From the NCBI GenBank assembly GCA_949128115.1, contig OX421961.1:103214363-103278362 (forward strand): a stretch of 64,000 nt of DNA. The letters run 5' to 3'. This document shows, one piece after another, positions 12,436 through 23,323 of this stretch (the first letter of the stretch is position 1; each line of letters starts with the position of its first letter). The notes under the pieces were generated by a model, which worked only from the letters and a program-made list of their open reading frames with translations, was not told where the DNA came from and ran no database searches. The stretch is from Anaspis maculata (lineage: Eukaryota; Arthropoda; Insecta; Coleoptera; Scraptiidae). The translations under genes were made by a program, and so were the position numbers.

Positions 12436-13922
12436 GATAGCACGGTTCGGCCAAAGTCGAAAATGACAAAAAAAAATTGTCCACGAATTTTAATGCGTGC
12501 AAGTGGTTATTCACATGTTTCCATCTGAAAAAACCATTGTACCAAAATTGTATCATTGTTAGTTTTCGATTTTTTTCAAAAAGTGAAAGTTATGTGTCAT
12601 TTGATAATGGCTATCACCCACATACCCATTTCAGCCAATCAGAACAACCGAATAAGACCCACGTGACTCAGTTCAAGCTATCGATTATTGCATACTAGCA
12701 AGTGAAAAGAGCGCATTAGGTAATAGCACCTATACTAGGATGATTCAAAATTTTGAAGTTTGGATTTTATGATGAGCCACCTCGGGAAAAACTATTGTTG
12801 GAAATAAAATTTCAGCTGGAATTAATGCAAACAAAAACAGTTTCTTTACCATGGCAAGCTTTCAGTCCCCTCTTCAACATATCAAAAGTGCTTATCTCTG
12901 GGACTGCCACAAATCAGTATACAGGGTGGAAGTTTATTATTTTTCTTTACTTGCTTTCTTTCTTCAAAGACTGATGACTGGGAAAAACGGTTTTCGGCTA
13001 GTTTTGTAGACTATTATGGTCTGCCAATAAACATATCAAAAATATTCCACCCAGCAACTGCTGTGTATCAAGTTACAAGGTGAAAAATATTTCTGATCTT
13101 AAATTTTTTTCTTGGTGGAATTGATTTAAACTGAGGCCCGTTCTAGTTCTTTTGCAATCTTATAATGTCATACTAAACATATAAAAATAATACATCCCTG
13201 TAACTGATGCATTTCAATTTACAGGGTGGGAAGTCTTTTTCACGTTTACATTTTTTTTCTTGGTGAAATCGGCTCACACAACAACTGCGAATGGTTCTTT
13301 TGACAACTCAGAATTTCTAGTCAAACATAATTATCAAATATATACATTTCTTTTACAGCTGCGTTTTCATTCACAGATTTAAATCAATTGAATTCAACAA
13401 ATTAAGCTGAAAGAAAGAAAGAAAGTGAATAATAATAATAAACTTGCACCCTGTATACTGATTTGGAGCAGTCCCGGAGATGAGGACATTTGATATGTTG
13501 GAGAGGGGACTGAAAGCTTGCCATAGTGAAAAATTCGTCGTTTTAATCGTTTTTGTTTGAATAATTCCCAGCCAGTTGAAATGCTCATCATAAAATCCCA
13601 ACTCCAAAATTTTGAAACACCCTAGTATGGTGCTTTTACCTAGTGTGCTCTTTTCACTTGCTAGTATGCAATAATTGATAGCTTAAACTGAGTCACGTGT
13701 GTCATATTCGGTTGTTCTGATTAGCTGAATTGGGCATGTGGGGCGATAATCATTATCAAATGACACATAACTTTCGCTTTTTGGGAAAAATCAAAAACTA
13801 ACAATGATATAATTTTGGTACAACGGTTTTTTTACATAACAACATGTGAGTAACCACTTGCACGTTTCAAAATTCGTGGACAATTTTTTTTGTCATTTTC
13901 GATTTTGGCCGAACCGTGATAG
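12436..13922. mobile_element. foldback whose arms contain tandem ~150-base TACAGGGTG units
   Basis: The outer arms start at ATAGCACGGTTCGGCC and end GGCCGAACCGTGATA. Roughly 480 bases of each arm pair. Inside, units headed TACAGGGTGGAAG (12920), TACAAGGTGAAAA (about 13073) and TACAGGGTGGGAAG (about 13222) follow at about 150-base spacing, and the mirrored head CACCCTGTA sits at 13455. Each unit has a T-rich run, a TTGGTGRAAT motif and an ACATCCCTGTAAC-like motif before the next head. The same unit builds the arms at 43738-44957. Confidence 0.85.
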
Positions 13923-13985
13923 CGGTTATTGGTTGAGTTATTGCGGTGTGAAAACTCTCTTCTGCCATTACACGAGTATCTAAAA

Positions 13986-14359
13986 GTGTTACACTTTTTT
14001 TTGACAATATTATAGGAGACGGTAGAGCATCGAAAAATAAATACTTTCGCCTAAAAAGAAAAACAAAAAATGAGTTTAAAAAAAAAATATATATCAAACA
14101 AAAAACATATTCTTTACACATTTGACAGAAGTCAATGCGACCAGCTTGTAGGTATGCATCAACTTACTTTGTGCTCCAAATTTGGTCAAAATCCAGTTAA
14201 TGAATTTGGAATTATAACACGAAAACAATTTTTCAAACTCAACTTTGAAAGCCTTTATCTCCGTTATAATGCGTTTCCGATATACATTTTTCGAGAAAGT
14301 CTTATTTATTTTTTGATGCTCTACCATCTCCTAAAATATTGACAAACAAAGTGTAACAC
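13986..14359. mobile_element. 374-base MITE with GTGTTACAC ends
   Basis: The left end GTGTTACACTTTTTTTTGAC, followed by AGGAGACGGTAGAGCATC, is mirrored by GATGCTCTACCATCTCC and GTGTAACAC at the right. The arms pair for about 70 bases around an AT-rich core. Non-coding. Confidence 0.8.
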
Positions 14360-15980
14360 CTGTATACTTTACTTAAGGGCGCGATCGACTTCAAGTTGCA
14401 GTGAAAAAAATTTTCATGTCAAAGCAGAATAGGTAGATACGCATAACTGATCAAAGAAATCCTGTTTATCCAGAAAAAAAGAAAAATCATGAAGTTAATT
14501 TAACATCGATGCCGCGTGTATAAACATGTATATAATCAATGCTCCTCCACCACTTTTACACCTGATGTTCAACACCTCCGCCATAATTTTGAGGTTTGTA
14601 ACTTGACCACTCATTCAATTTTTTTAAAAGCAACGTTTGCTTCGGCTATACCGCGTGTCCAACATCAATTGTTTTTGCCACTAGTCCATTACCTAATATG
14701 CTGAAGTAGGGGATAGTTAATAGAAAGAAATTGAACTCTTCATTATTTTGCTTTAAATTAGGGTTTTTAGTTTTTCGTTCTCTTTCATGACGTCATGTAT
14801 AACGGAGGATCATCAAGGTCATGTTTTGACACGACGTTTCGTTTCTGACCGACGATAACACTGCCCAAACAAGAAAGAAGAAGAAAAGGCCATCAAAACC
14901 TATTTTGTAGGTGTAACCGTGTTTCCGAATTCACTTAATGGTAATTTATACGGTGGAAAGCTAAGTAAAAATGGTTCAAGTGTGTTTTAATCTTCTCACT
15001 GACAATCAGATGACAACCGGTCACAGTGGTGGTTAAGGACACGCCACATACCGTGGTGGCTAGGCCTACTACGTATATTAAAATCAACTTCCACACATAC
15101 AAGATGCTCTGTTAAAAATAGTTAGGGTGGCTATATACGTCAGTGGACAGTGGTGGCTATAGTATGACTTCCCCCACGCCCACAAAATAACAAAATAAAT
15201 AAATGTCACAACAATCTTGTTTTGGCAGCCATCTTAAGGCTGGAAAATTGATTTGAATCGCGAATCAAATGAAAAAACCGTCGTCACATCTGTCATCTGT
15301 CTTCTCATCGCCATCGTGCCCGTTTACCATAAGACTTTCCCGAAGAGTGCGAATCCAGGAACGTAATGAAAATAGTATAATCGTTGAGTGAAAAATTATG
15401 AGGACGCCACCGGTGACATTTCTGACACTGATGATGGTTTTGACTAGGCATTCGCTTGCTGTCATCAGGGTAAATTGACACTAGTGCTTTAACAAAGTCG
15501 TTCCATTTACCTACTTCACTATTTATATTATTCTGCTGCAAAGCTGGTTTCAGAAGTCTTTTTTTTTCCTTGCATCAACTACTGGGTTATAAGCAGGCTT
15601 TTTCTGTAGAGTTTTTCTGTAACGATAATAACGAACGACGACAAAATGTGTAGATAACAGTTTTTGGAACTGTGGGGGATTTTCAGCATGGTTTTGTTTT
15701 CAATGACTTTTCCGTTTCATCCCTTTTCCCGAGGCATCACCGCTTGATAGTAGATGCCCCAGTACTAAGGAACGCATGTTTCAGAAGTTGCTTGTGGCAT
15801 CTACCGGTCTGACAAAAGGTTTCAATGGCGCCTCTTTGTATAGTTTCACTCAACGGTATAATATTGTACAGCGAGCAAGCAATTTTCCTTTACTAGAATG
15901 ACATTTGTACCTTATATGAGCACTAGACGAACTTTGCAAATCATGAGAGTGAAGAAATGAGTATTCCATAATGCGAGTTG
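14360..15980. other. non-coding sequence with one decayed repeat end
   Basis: No gene was recognised. The segment at 15205-15260 (GGCAGCCATCTT then AATCGCG) resembles the end of the MITE at 33110-33440 and may be a truncated copy. Overlapping minus-strand open frames at 15265-15541 show no known domain. Confidence 0.3.
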
Positions 15981-16960
15981 TACAGGGTGTTCACGCGAGA
16001 TGGATACCTTCCCATAAAAAACTTCCCCTTCGCGATAATTCAAAGAAGAAAAAAATGTCAAATATATTTATTTGTTTTGTGCCATATACAGCCTGTTGCA
16101 ATTTTTTTTTCAATTTTTCCACAATATTCTGTAATCCATCACTACAATCGCTACACATTGTTATTCTGAATCTGAATTCAAATAATATGTCCAGGATATT
16201 TTGTTTCACTTTTGAATGGGATGAAATGATCTAACAAATATTCGGGACATACTTGATTCCTGAAATGAATCCATCATTCTAGAAAAATAGTATATCATAA
16301 TACAAGTTTTATAAGACATCGTATTGTCACACGCGTCATTTTGAAGCACGAGGAGCGAAACGACGAGTGATTATATACAATTTTTTCTATTTTGCAACTA
16401 TTTCATGTTTTTTTTTCAATAAAAAAATGTAAAATATATGCCCCTGCTAACGAAAATGTTGGGAATTGCTCTTGATGGCGAAAGCACAGTTTATCATCAG
16501 AAATGAGCCGTATTATTCTGAAATAAACCCCTTCTGCGAAGTGAAGTCACCTATAAGCTGTCTCTTCAGTCAGTGAGTGCTGTCATGTCGATGTCATGCC
16601 CGCTGATATTGCCAACATTTGGGGGGAAAAAATTTGTATCGAAATGGAGCTTCTTACGATACGCGAATGACGTCATTCGCGTATCGTAATGACTTTCTTG
16701 TGAACGCAAAATAGAAAAAATGTTTTTTGAGATGCCACCGTAAATTTTTCAATTTTCATCAGGAACATTTTTACAAGTGTCATGCATATTTGTAATCAGG
16801 ATAACAATGTGGATCGAATACAAGGTGTTTCGAAAAAATGCAAAAAATATTGCGACACCCCGTATATGGCACGGAATAGAAAGTTATACTTGATATATTC
16901 AGAAGTTAGAACAAGAACAGTTATTTATGGGGGGGTATCCGTCTCGCGTGAACCCTGGTA
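15981..16960. mobile_element. foldback with TACAGGGTGTTCACGCGAGA end
   Basis: The left end TACAGGGTGTTCACGCGAGA, followed by TGGATACC, is mirrored at the right by GGTATCCGTCTCGCGTGAACCC and TGGTA. Terminal pairing is about 45 bases; the interior pairs poorly. It contains a further inverted-looking end, GACACCCCGTATA, near 16855, and the perfect 36-base palindrome at 16654-16689. Confidence 0.7.
16654..16689. repeat. perfect 36-base palindrome centred on TGACGTCA
   Basis: The left half TTACGATACGCGAATGAC is followed with no spacer by its exact reverse complement. The flanking base pair does not extend it. The centre is TGACGTCA, the consensus site of CREB/ATF bZIP proteins. It could extrude as a cruciform, or be the residual end-to-end junction of two inverted ends. 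It lies inside a foldback in the probable second intron of Gsc. Confidence 0.95.
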
Positions 16961-17071
16961 CATACAGTACCTATATTTTTTTCAAAGTCCATTGTGGTGC
17001 AAATGATGATCGCTTACTGATCACATCAATAATATTGACAGAAGCAAGTGACATCGTTCCATGTACAATCA

Positions 17072-17252
17072 GTCATTGCCCGATTGCCCATTGAAACACG
17101 TACAGGCTTTTGACACGGAGTGTACTACTTCGATTTATTTTGGCTAGGTACCTTGTCACTCGGTCACTTGTCACTGATGACACCAGGCTAAAATTAAACA
17201 AATCAGTATTCTCCGTGTCGAAAGCTTGTACGCGTTTTTAATGGGCAATGAC
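17072..17252. mobile_element. 181-base MITE, GGTCATTGCCCATT ends
   Basis: The left end GTCATTGCCCGATTGCCCAT, followed by CGTACAGGCTTTTGACACGGAG, is mirrored by CTCCGTGTCGAAAGCTTGTACG and AATGGGCAATGAC on the right. It is a compact hairpin-type MITE lying about 200 bases beyond the 3' splice side of Gsc exon 2. Confidence 0.8.
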
Positions 17253-17459
17253 CGTACCACTAGAAAAGAGACGTGATCGTTCTCTCTATATGAATATGAT
17301 CCCGCGTTTTCCACCCATATCCAATTTTCCGCTATACCAGGTGGCTGAATGTTCATTGCTGAAATAAGTTTTCTGTTTGTCAGCGACAATGGAAAGCACC
17401 TTTCTATCAACAACTTGTTGTGGAAATTGAGATCAGGATTTTGAAAGTTAAAAAATTAC

Positions 17460-17719
17460 CTCAACTCTTTCTTCCTTGAGGTCAACTTTCAGCGCCAGCT
17501 GCTCCCTGAGGACGACGTCCGGGTAGTGGGTCTGCTCAAAAGTCGCCTCCAGCTGCTCCAGCTGTTCCTCGCTGAAGATGGTGCGGTGTCGTCTTTTCCG
17601 CTTGGGCGGCTGGTGTTGAGGGTGGTGGTGGTGATGGGTTCCGTTTGTCATGGAAGCCGCCTGTGACGCAGCGGCCAGGGCATGGACGTACCCGGGATAC
17701 AAACCTGGGTATGCCATGG
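17460..17719 (-). CDS. Gsc: Goosecoid homeobox protein, exon 2 (homeodomain N-terminal part)
   Basis: Goosecoid is a nuclear paired-class homeodomain protein with lysine at position 50, a transcriptional repressor in patterning. This exon encodes residues 119-205: an [12 protein letters not shown] segment like fly Gsc, a His-rich linker, then the homeodomain from KRRHRTIF (residue 160) through [18 protein letters not shown] to RVE (position 46). The acceptor reads TTGTTCTAG, and the first two bases (CC) complete an alanine codon begun in exon 1. The donor GTAATT follows GAG, so the intron falls between homeodomain positions 46 and 47, a classic site. The missing part should start VWFKNRRAKW. 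Confidence 0.95.
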
Positions 17720-17835
17720 CTAGAACAAAAAGAAAAGTGAAAAATCCGAATCAATCTTTTGTGCTTTCGCTCGCACAAGACTAGTATCTACTTTTGGACC
17801 CAAATTGCCGGAACTTTCCCCAGAAAAAAGGTGGC

Positions 17836-19581
17836 CAGAACAAATTTCCCCCATGCATTTCCCCTGGCAATAATTTTCCTGGCAAGAATTCCACCAGAAT
17901 GGGTTTCCCTCAGAAATAATTTCCCTTGACAAGAATTCCCCAGGAATGAATTTCACTTGAAAGAATTCCGCTTGAGAAATTTTGCCGTAATAAATTTCTC
18001 TTGGAATGAATTTTCTCGCGAATGAATTTCTCCAGAATTGATTCCATAACAATGAGCTTCCTTTGTGGGAAGTATTTCCTTTCCGGAGTGTATTTCATCT
18101 CAATAAGGCCAGGTTTAGTACAACTTATCGACACCCAACTCGCTGACAGCACAACTTAAAGACATGTCCTCACCTACCCACTCATGGACAACTCACCGAT
18201 ATAGGACAATTCACCGAAAGGAAAATTAAAAAAAAAACATCTTGAGAAGACAATTCGAGAAGACATCTCTCAAGGCGAAGTCTCAGGAAAGTAATCTCCA
18301 TATTGCTTTCGGGTCAAAGACAATTAAGAAAGGAAGAGCTTTGAGTCAAAGCAACTCTATCAGGTGTTCTGAAAAGGAAGAGGAAACTTTTGTCAAAATA
18401 GTAATTCCAGTTTCAGTTTCAGTTTAAGTTAAGTTTCATTTACCATCAATAGCGACATGGTATAGTCAAAATAAAAAAAAATTAATAATTAATATAAATG
18501 TATACGACATAACAGTCTAGCATGAGTACAGAATTTCACAAACAACAAAAAACAAAGACTACATAATTCCTGACTCGGTAGTCTGAAAAGAAGCCGAAAA
18601 CTTGAGCCAAAACAAATCTTTTATCAGGTAATTTGAAAAGAAGATGATTTTCTTTTGTATTCTGATTTCTGGTGATTCAAAGGAAACGTGAATCAAAGCA
18701 ACTCTTACTCAGGTGATCCGAAAAAAGGAGGGAACTTGACTTGAGGGAACATATAAGCAACTTCTTATATGATAGTCTAAAAAAAAGCAAGGAAACTTGA
18801 GTAAAAGCATTTCTTTATTGGGGCTATAAGATGACAGAGATCGAAGCCTCTGTAACGGTTTGGTCTGGAGGCGCGCGGAGACCTAAAAACTCTTGCTACG
18901 AAAAGACAAAATACAAAGCTGTGGGTGTAGTGGCCAGTGCATGGGTCATCAGAAAGGAGGCTACCAGTATTCAGTCACGGAGTTATCAGTAGTTATCTGG
19001 AGGTGGATACTCAATAAATATCAAATAACAGAGGTGTGAATCCTTCGGTTTTTATTTCAAGTCTATCACTATAGGGGGTATCAGGATGCAATAAGGGTCG
19101 GAGTCCTCAATCCTCAATGGATGTTATAGGCATACTGTCTGGGACTTCTGGGAGCAAAAACAAAAATATGAGTTGCTGACCAGATCTCTTATCTCATAGT
19201 GAAGTTGTTTTCCTAATTAAACAATGATTCCAAAGTCTCTTCACAAACTGCAAGTTGTGAAGTTGACTGACAAGTTGGTGAAGAGACTTTGGAATCCTTG
19301 TTTAAGTAACAAAGATAAGTGAATTATCACTCATCAGTGAAATTATTTCAAAAAGAAATTCTTTCTAAAGGACCTCATTTCAGCGGAATCCTTTTGAAGC
19401 GAAATTTTTTCCAGTGAAAATTTTTTCGGGGAAAATTATTTTTGGGGAAATTCCTCTCGGGTGAAATTCATTCTGATGGAAATTCGTTCCGGTGGTATTT
19501 TTTTCGGGGAAATTCTTTTCAAGAAATTTTTTTTCTGGGAAATCTTTCCAGCGAAATTTTTTCAAGGGACATTTGTTTCTG
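17836..19581. mobile_element. FB-like element: two inverted arrays of a ~16-base repeat around a longer repeat
   Basis: The arm at 17836-18100 is a degenerate tandem array whose minus-strand unit resembles GGAATTCTTTCCAGGGGAAA. The arm at 19340-19581 carries the same unit in the opposite orientation (GGGGAAATTCTTTTC). The ends CAGAACAAATTTCCC and GGGACATTTGTTTCTG are mirrored. Between them, at about 18330-18830, lies a second degenerate tandem repeat of 60-90 bases (GAGTCAAAGCAACTCT ... GGTGATCTGAAAAGGAAG). Arms built from short tandem units recall Drosophila FB elements. It ends about 115 bases from the acceptor of Gsc exon 2. Confidence 0.7.
19219..19303. repeat. 85-base hairpin with 26-base arms
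   Basis: The left arm begins AAACAATGATTCCAAAG and runs 26 bases; the right arm ends CTTTGGAATCCTTGTTT. Twenty-five of 26 positions pair around a 33-base loop. The size and shape suit a miRNA precursor or a very small MITE. It lies in Gsc intron 1, inside the FB-like element. There is no evidence of transcription. Confidence 0.85.
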
Positions 19582-20669
19582 TTAACTACGGCTAGATCCA
19601 GTGTGGCATTGCTAAACTCGAAATGTATGATGCACTTCTCAGTAACCTCTGCATATTTCCACGCGTTTTGCGATGGACTTTACCGGGATACCAACCCGAT
19701 GGCTGGAACGAAAAGGGAAAAATTCAAATCAATCTTTCGGGCTCCACGGGGACTCTACACTCTACCCATACCTACTCTGTTTGAATTTTGTTAAATAATA
19801 ATATTTCTTCCGCAAGCGACCCGCCGCCCCCGGCGGGCATCACGTTTTTCCCCTTTTCACGATATGCATGAGCGAACTAAGAGTAGAAAGTGAGTTTTAA
19901 AAACTGTCGGATTTTTAAATGTAAGGAGATTTTAATCTTGCGGGGATTCTGTTTAAAAGCTTTGCTTCGTTTTGGAACAAAGCATGCGTCGAAGTGGGAA
20001 TAGGGATAATACCAGGAGTAGGTTTATAACTCTACGGGGTGTTGAAAAACTCGCGACGACGATGAACTTTTCTGTATACAAACATTTTATTGAAGTCACG
20101 TTGTTGCTTGTTTTATTCCAATTTCGTAGAATTATGCCTCGAAATTAAATCAGCCGTCTTTCTCGAATGTAGATGGGGGGTTACTTTTACGGCTTATACA
20201 GTATGCTTAAGGTATAGAGGTATGAAAATGTAGACTATAAAGCATTCAAGCCACGAGGCACACCTGCTTACATTATTATACTGCAGCATTTATAAGCTCA
20301 AATCTCCGTGAATTCACACTCGATCAGACGCCAGTCCTTGGCACATTATATTCCAGAATCTCCATATTCTTACTGGATTCGCACCACATTTACCCCCCAT
20401 TATTGATTTTCTTCTTAAATATTACTGCGTCTTGTGGGAATTGAGCATGTTTACCTAAACAAATGATTTTATATCAAAAACTCTTCTGCAGGCAATGTTG
20501 CTATTGAGAGATTAAAAGTAAGTATTTTTCACGTGTCGGTCGGTGTGTGTGCGTGTGTCAGATTGCTTAGTTATGACATTTTCGTTTTTGAATAGTGATT
20601 TTTGTGACAAAGGGGAAAATTCGTAATTCTCGTCATTCCATCTAGATACATTATGCATAGGTAGGTATG

Positions 20670-20720
20670 AATATCTCATAACGAGTATCTGCTGGGTGCA
20701 GATACTCGTTATGAAATATT
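20670..20720. repeat. tight 23-bp hairpin with 5-base loop
   Basis: The left arm AATATCTCATAACGAGTATC continues TGC, then loop TGGGT, then the reverse complement with one mismatch. The very short loop makes cruciform or MITE-remnant origin likelier than a miRNA precursor. Confidence 0.9.
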
Positions 20721-21258
20721 TTTGGAGAGGGTGCTGGTTAATTAGGACGAACCAGGTTTCAGTTGAGAATCCGTAATTATCAATTTCTTCTTTCTTCAAA
20801 TCGAGATTTGAAGAATATCTTAATATTGACACTATATTTGGTTTGACACTATATTTATTCATTTGCCTTGCCTCCATACTTGTAAAAATGTTTTGGGCCT
20901 GTATGGCGTTATTTTAGTTCCCTTCTTTGGAAATTATACGATCCAAATTTCAAAGCGTCCTGAAATAACTATTTATATACAACTTTTATTTGCCTAAATA
21001 TCATGTGACTTAATCTCCACTTTTCAAGGGCCTGAAATAAGTACATTCTACACACACACATACAAGGAAAGTATGCAGAATATTGAGATGCTTTTTAATT
21101 TCTTGTATCTACTCCCGTATCGTACTGGCCACTTTTCGACACGCAAACGCGTGTCGTACTGGCGCTTAACTTTTATGACACTGAAAGGCATTGCTAGCTC
21201 TAGAATTTTTCAATTTCTCTCAAATATTTTGGGCAAAATAGATAAAATAGTGTATTGC

Positions 21259-21369
21259 ACTCGTTTAATAAGACGTTTCGTCACACTCCTTCCTTTGGGA
21301 CCCTCCTCACTGCGTTCGTCGTGCCCCAAAAACAGTCGTGTGACAAACTTCGTCTTATTAAACTCGTAT
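21259..21369. mobile_element. ~110-base hairpin MITE
   Basis: The left arm ACTCGTTTAATAAGACG, then CGTCACACT, is mirrored by AGTCGTGTGAC and CGTCTTATTAAACTCGT on the right. The loop contains no gene. It is a small hairpin-type element in Gsc intron 1. Confidence 0.7.
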
Positions 21370-22068
21370 AATAATATACTATTATCTACAAGCGTTAAAT
21401 AATACCCGTCACTTTTAGCACGTCGTCATGGGCGACGTGAAAAAATGATGATTCTGCGCATTCCTGTCATATTTTCAATAAATTCTGACATTTACCAAAC
21501 ATTTCAAAGACCATTGTAGATGAAATCCTGTACGATACACGCGTTAAAAGTGTCTTATTTGTTTGAACGTCCCTGCTCACAAAATAATACCTGTCACTTT
21601 TAACACTCGTATCGTAAATAGCTATTTTGATGAAAGTTTTTATTATTTCTGGAAATTAAACTTATAACATGGTTCTTCATTTGTTTATTTTTCAGCCTGT
21701 TCATTACTTTGCCCATTTTAAATGCCAACATAACTCTTTTTAGAAGACATACAATTTTTGTAGTTAATTTATTCCATCAGAAAATCGAAGGATCAAGGGG
21801 ATCTGAGAGCTTGGCAATATGTGTATTATACAGAATACATTAGACTTCTTCAAGCAGTAAAGTAATGGTGCTAGTAGGTAAGTACTACTCCACTACTTGT
21901 ACCATCACAAATGAGCATTAGACAGTAAGACATAGAAGTCTGTTGAGACATATCTAGGTATTTACTTATACTGAAAAGTGCAGAATGCAATACTCTTCAG
22001 AAACTTGCTGGAGACTCCGATGAAAGGATAAGCTACAAACCCGTACAATTGGCGGAGGAACCATTCCA

Positions 22069-22187
22069 GGGGCCTTATTTCTAGAAGGGAGCGATCACCA
22101 GGCGATCGCGGTGCAGCCAATCACAGCCCTGGTTGCCTAGCAACTTCGCATGTGAACGGATCACATCCTTCCTGGAAATAGGGTCCC
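22069..22187. mobile_element. 119-base MITE, GGGNCCTTATTTC ends
   Basis: The left end GGGGCCTTATTTCTAGAAGG is mirrored by CCTTCCTGGAAATAGGGTCCC. The interior carries CCAATCACAGCCCTGGTTGCC. Related partial copies are at 46915-46985 and, inverted, at about 48675-48745. Confidence 0.8.
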
Positions 22188-22339
22188 ACAGCTTGACAGA
22201 TCGTCGCATAAAATACACGATTGGATATACGATACACCAGGTAATTCAAAAGTGTCGGACCAAAACAATACACGTTAGGTAACCTATAGATGGATTTTTT
22301 TTGTAAAACCCACAAAAACTATATATTAATAAAATTCTT

Positions 22340-22480
22340 CGATTTTTATTTTTGAAATTATGAGAGGTCAAAGAGTGGTCCTTCGAACTCGAACCCTTCT
22401 ATTTTCGTTATTTCAAAAGATTCTAATATGGGCACCAATTGAAGTTGACCACTCAAAAATTTCAGTCGCATTCAAGGTGT
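22340..22480 (+). repeat. dispersed repeat fragment, partner at 35960-36075
   Basis: The stretch with TTATGAGAGGTC ... TTCGAACCCTTCT-like words and a TTTCGTTATTT core resembles 35975-36060 in the same orientation (TTATGAAGGTTC ... TTCGAACCCTTCTAGTTTCG). It is a decayed member of an unnamed family. Confidence 0.5.
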
Positions 22481-22681
22481 CATAATTCTTAATAATTGTT
22501 GAATGAGTGAACTATGTATTTTGAATAATTTTTTGTTTACTGATTAGCTCACGTAACAAACTACAACTTGTCATAGGCCATTTTTGTTTCAGGTGCTTCG
22601 TATTAATTATACAGGGCGCTCAATCAGGTACTAAATCAAAAAGTTTGAATAGCCCCCTATCTACACCTGTAGATCAGATCA

Positions 22682-22748
22682 CTCCAATCCAATCCAATCT
22701 AATTCAATCCAATCCAATCCAATCCATCCAATCCAATCTACTCCAATC
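22682..22748. repeat. (CCAAT)n microsatellite
   Basis: About twelve imperfect CCAAT/TCCAA pentamers in a row. Confidence 0.9.
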
Positions 22749-22782
22749 ACTGTCAAGAACAAACTATTAAAATGGTTGTAAG

Positions 22783-23050
22783 CAACAAAATCTGACGGCT
22801 TTCGCTTCAGACTTTTGTTTCGCAATAATCAGCCAAATTTCACTCGTGCTTCAGATTTTTCCCAGATAATTTTGGACAGACGTTTCCCTCGGGCTGATTG
22901 TCCCGTTACAATCAACACGCGCGATCGCTAGGCCAAAATTATCGTGAAAATCTAAGCACTTGTTACTTATGATTATGACCGATTATAAGTATAACGCCCT
23001 TGATTATTAGAGCTACAAGGATGATAATCACTTACTAGTTTCCCACTGTC
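22783..23050 (-). repeat. permuted inverted copy of the ~330-base unit at 5911-6630
   Basis: In reverse complement it reads CCCACTGTC-side sequence, then CAAGGGCGTTATA, then the AGATTTTCACGATAATTTTGG block, ending in GTCAGATTTTGTTG. It therefore spans the junction between two units of the 5.9 kb array and starts at a different point. This indicates that the mobile form is not the unit as phased at 5911. Confidence 0.7.
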
Positions 23051-23323
23051 GAGGGCAAACGAGTAAAATGGGATCTTATATCAATGCGCTAATCAATAGA
23101 TTATTTATTTTTCATGCCAAGTTTAGATAATTTAGCGTCGCGCAGTCTCGCTGAAGTATTGCTCGTTTGCTGTACTTGAAATTTCCGACATGCGATGCAA
23201 CTATCACTTCCTCATTTTGCAGAAATACATTGGCGCATGCAAAATGATATGTACCTATTTGACAACACTTTGAAAGAAGCGGTGTACTGCGATATGACCT
23301 ACCTACAGGTCAAAAGCTAGATA

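Larger units (their letters stand above)
19582..22068. other. Gsc intron 1 sequence without recognised gene
   Basis: Apart from the hairpins at 20670-20720 and 21259-21369, I see nothing definite here. A minus-strand open frame of 121 codons at 20512-20877 spans one of the hairpins and shows no known domain. Confidence 0.4.

Noticed and set aside
15265..15541. Overlapping minus-strand frames with KWNDFVKALVSIYPDDS
   Set aside because: They looked protein-like at first, but no family fits and the frames are broken.
1..17450. Third exon of Gsc (VWFKNRRAKWRK)
   Set aside because: I looked on the minus strand for the codons of this segment and found none; a computed search would be needed to be certain.
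20512..20877. Minus-strand open frame of 121 codons
   Set aside because: It spans a near-perfect hairpin, has no known domain and lies in Gsc intron 1.
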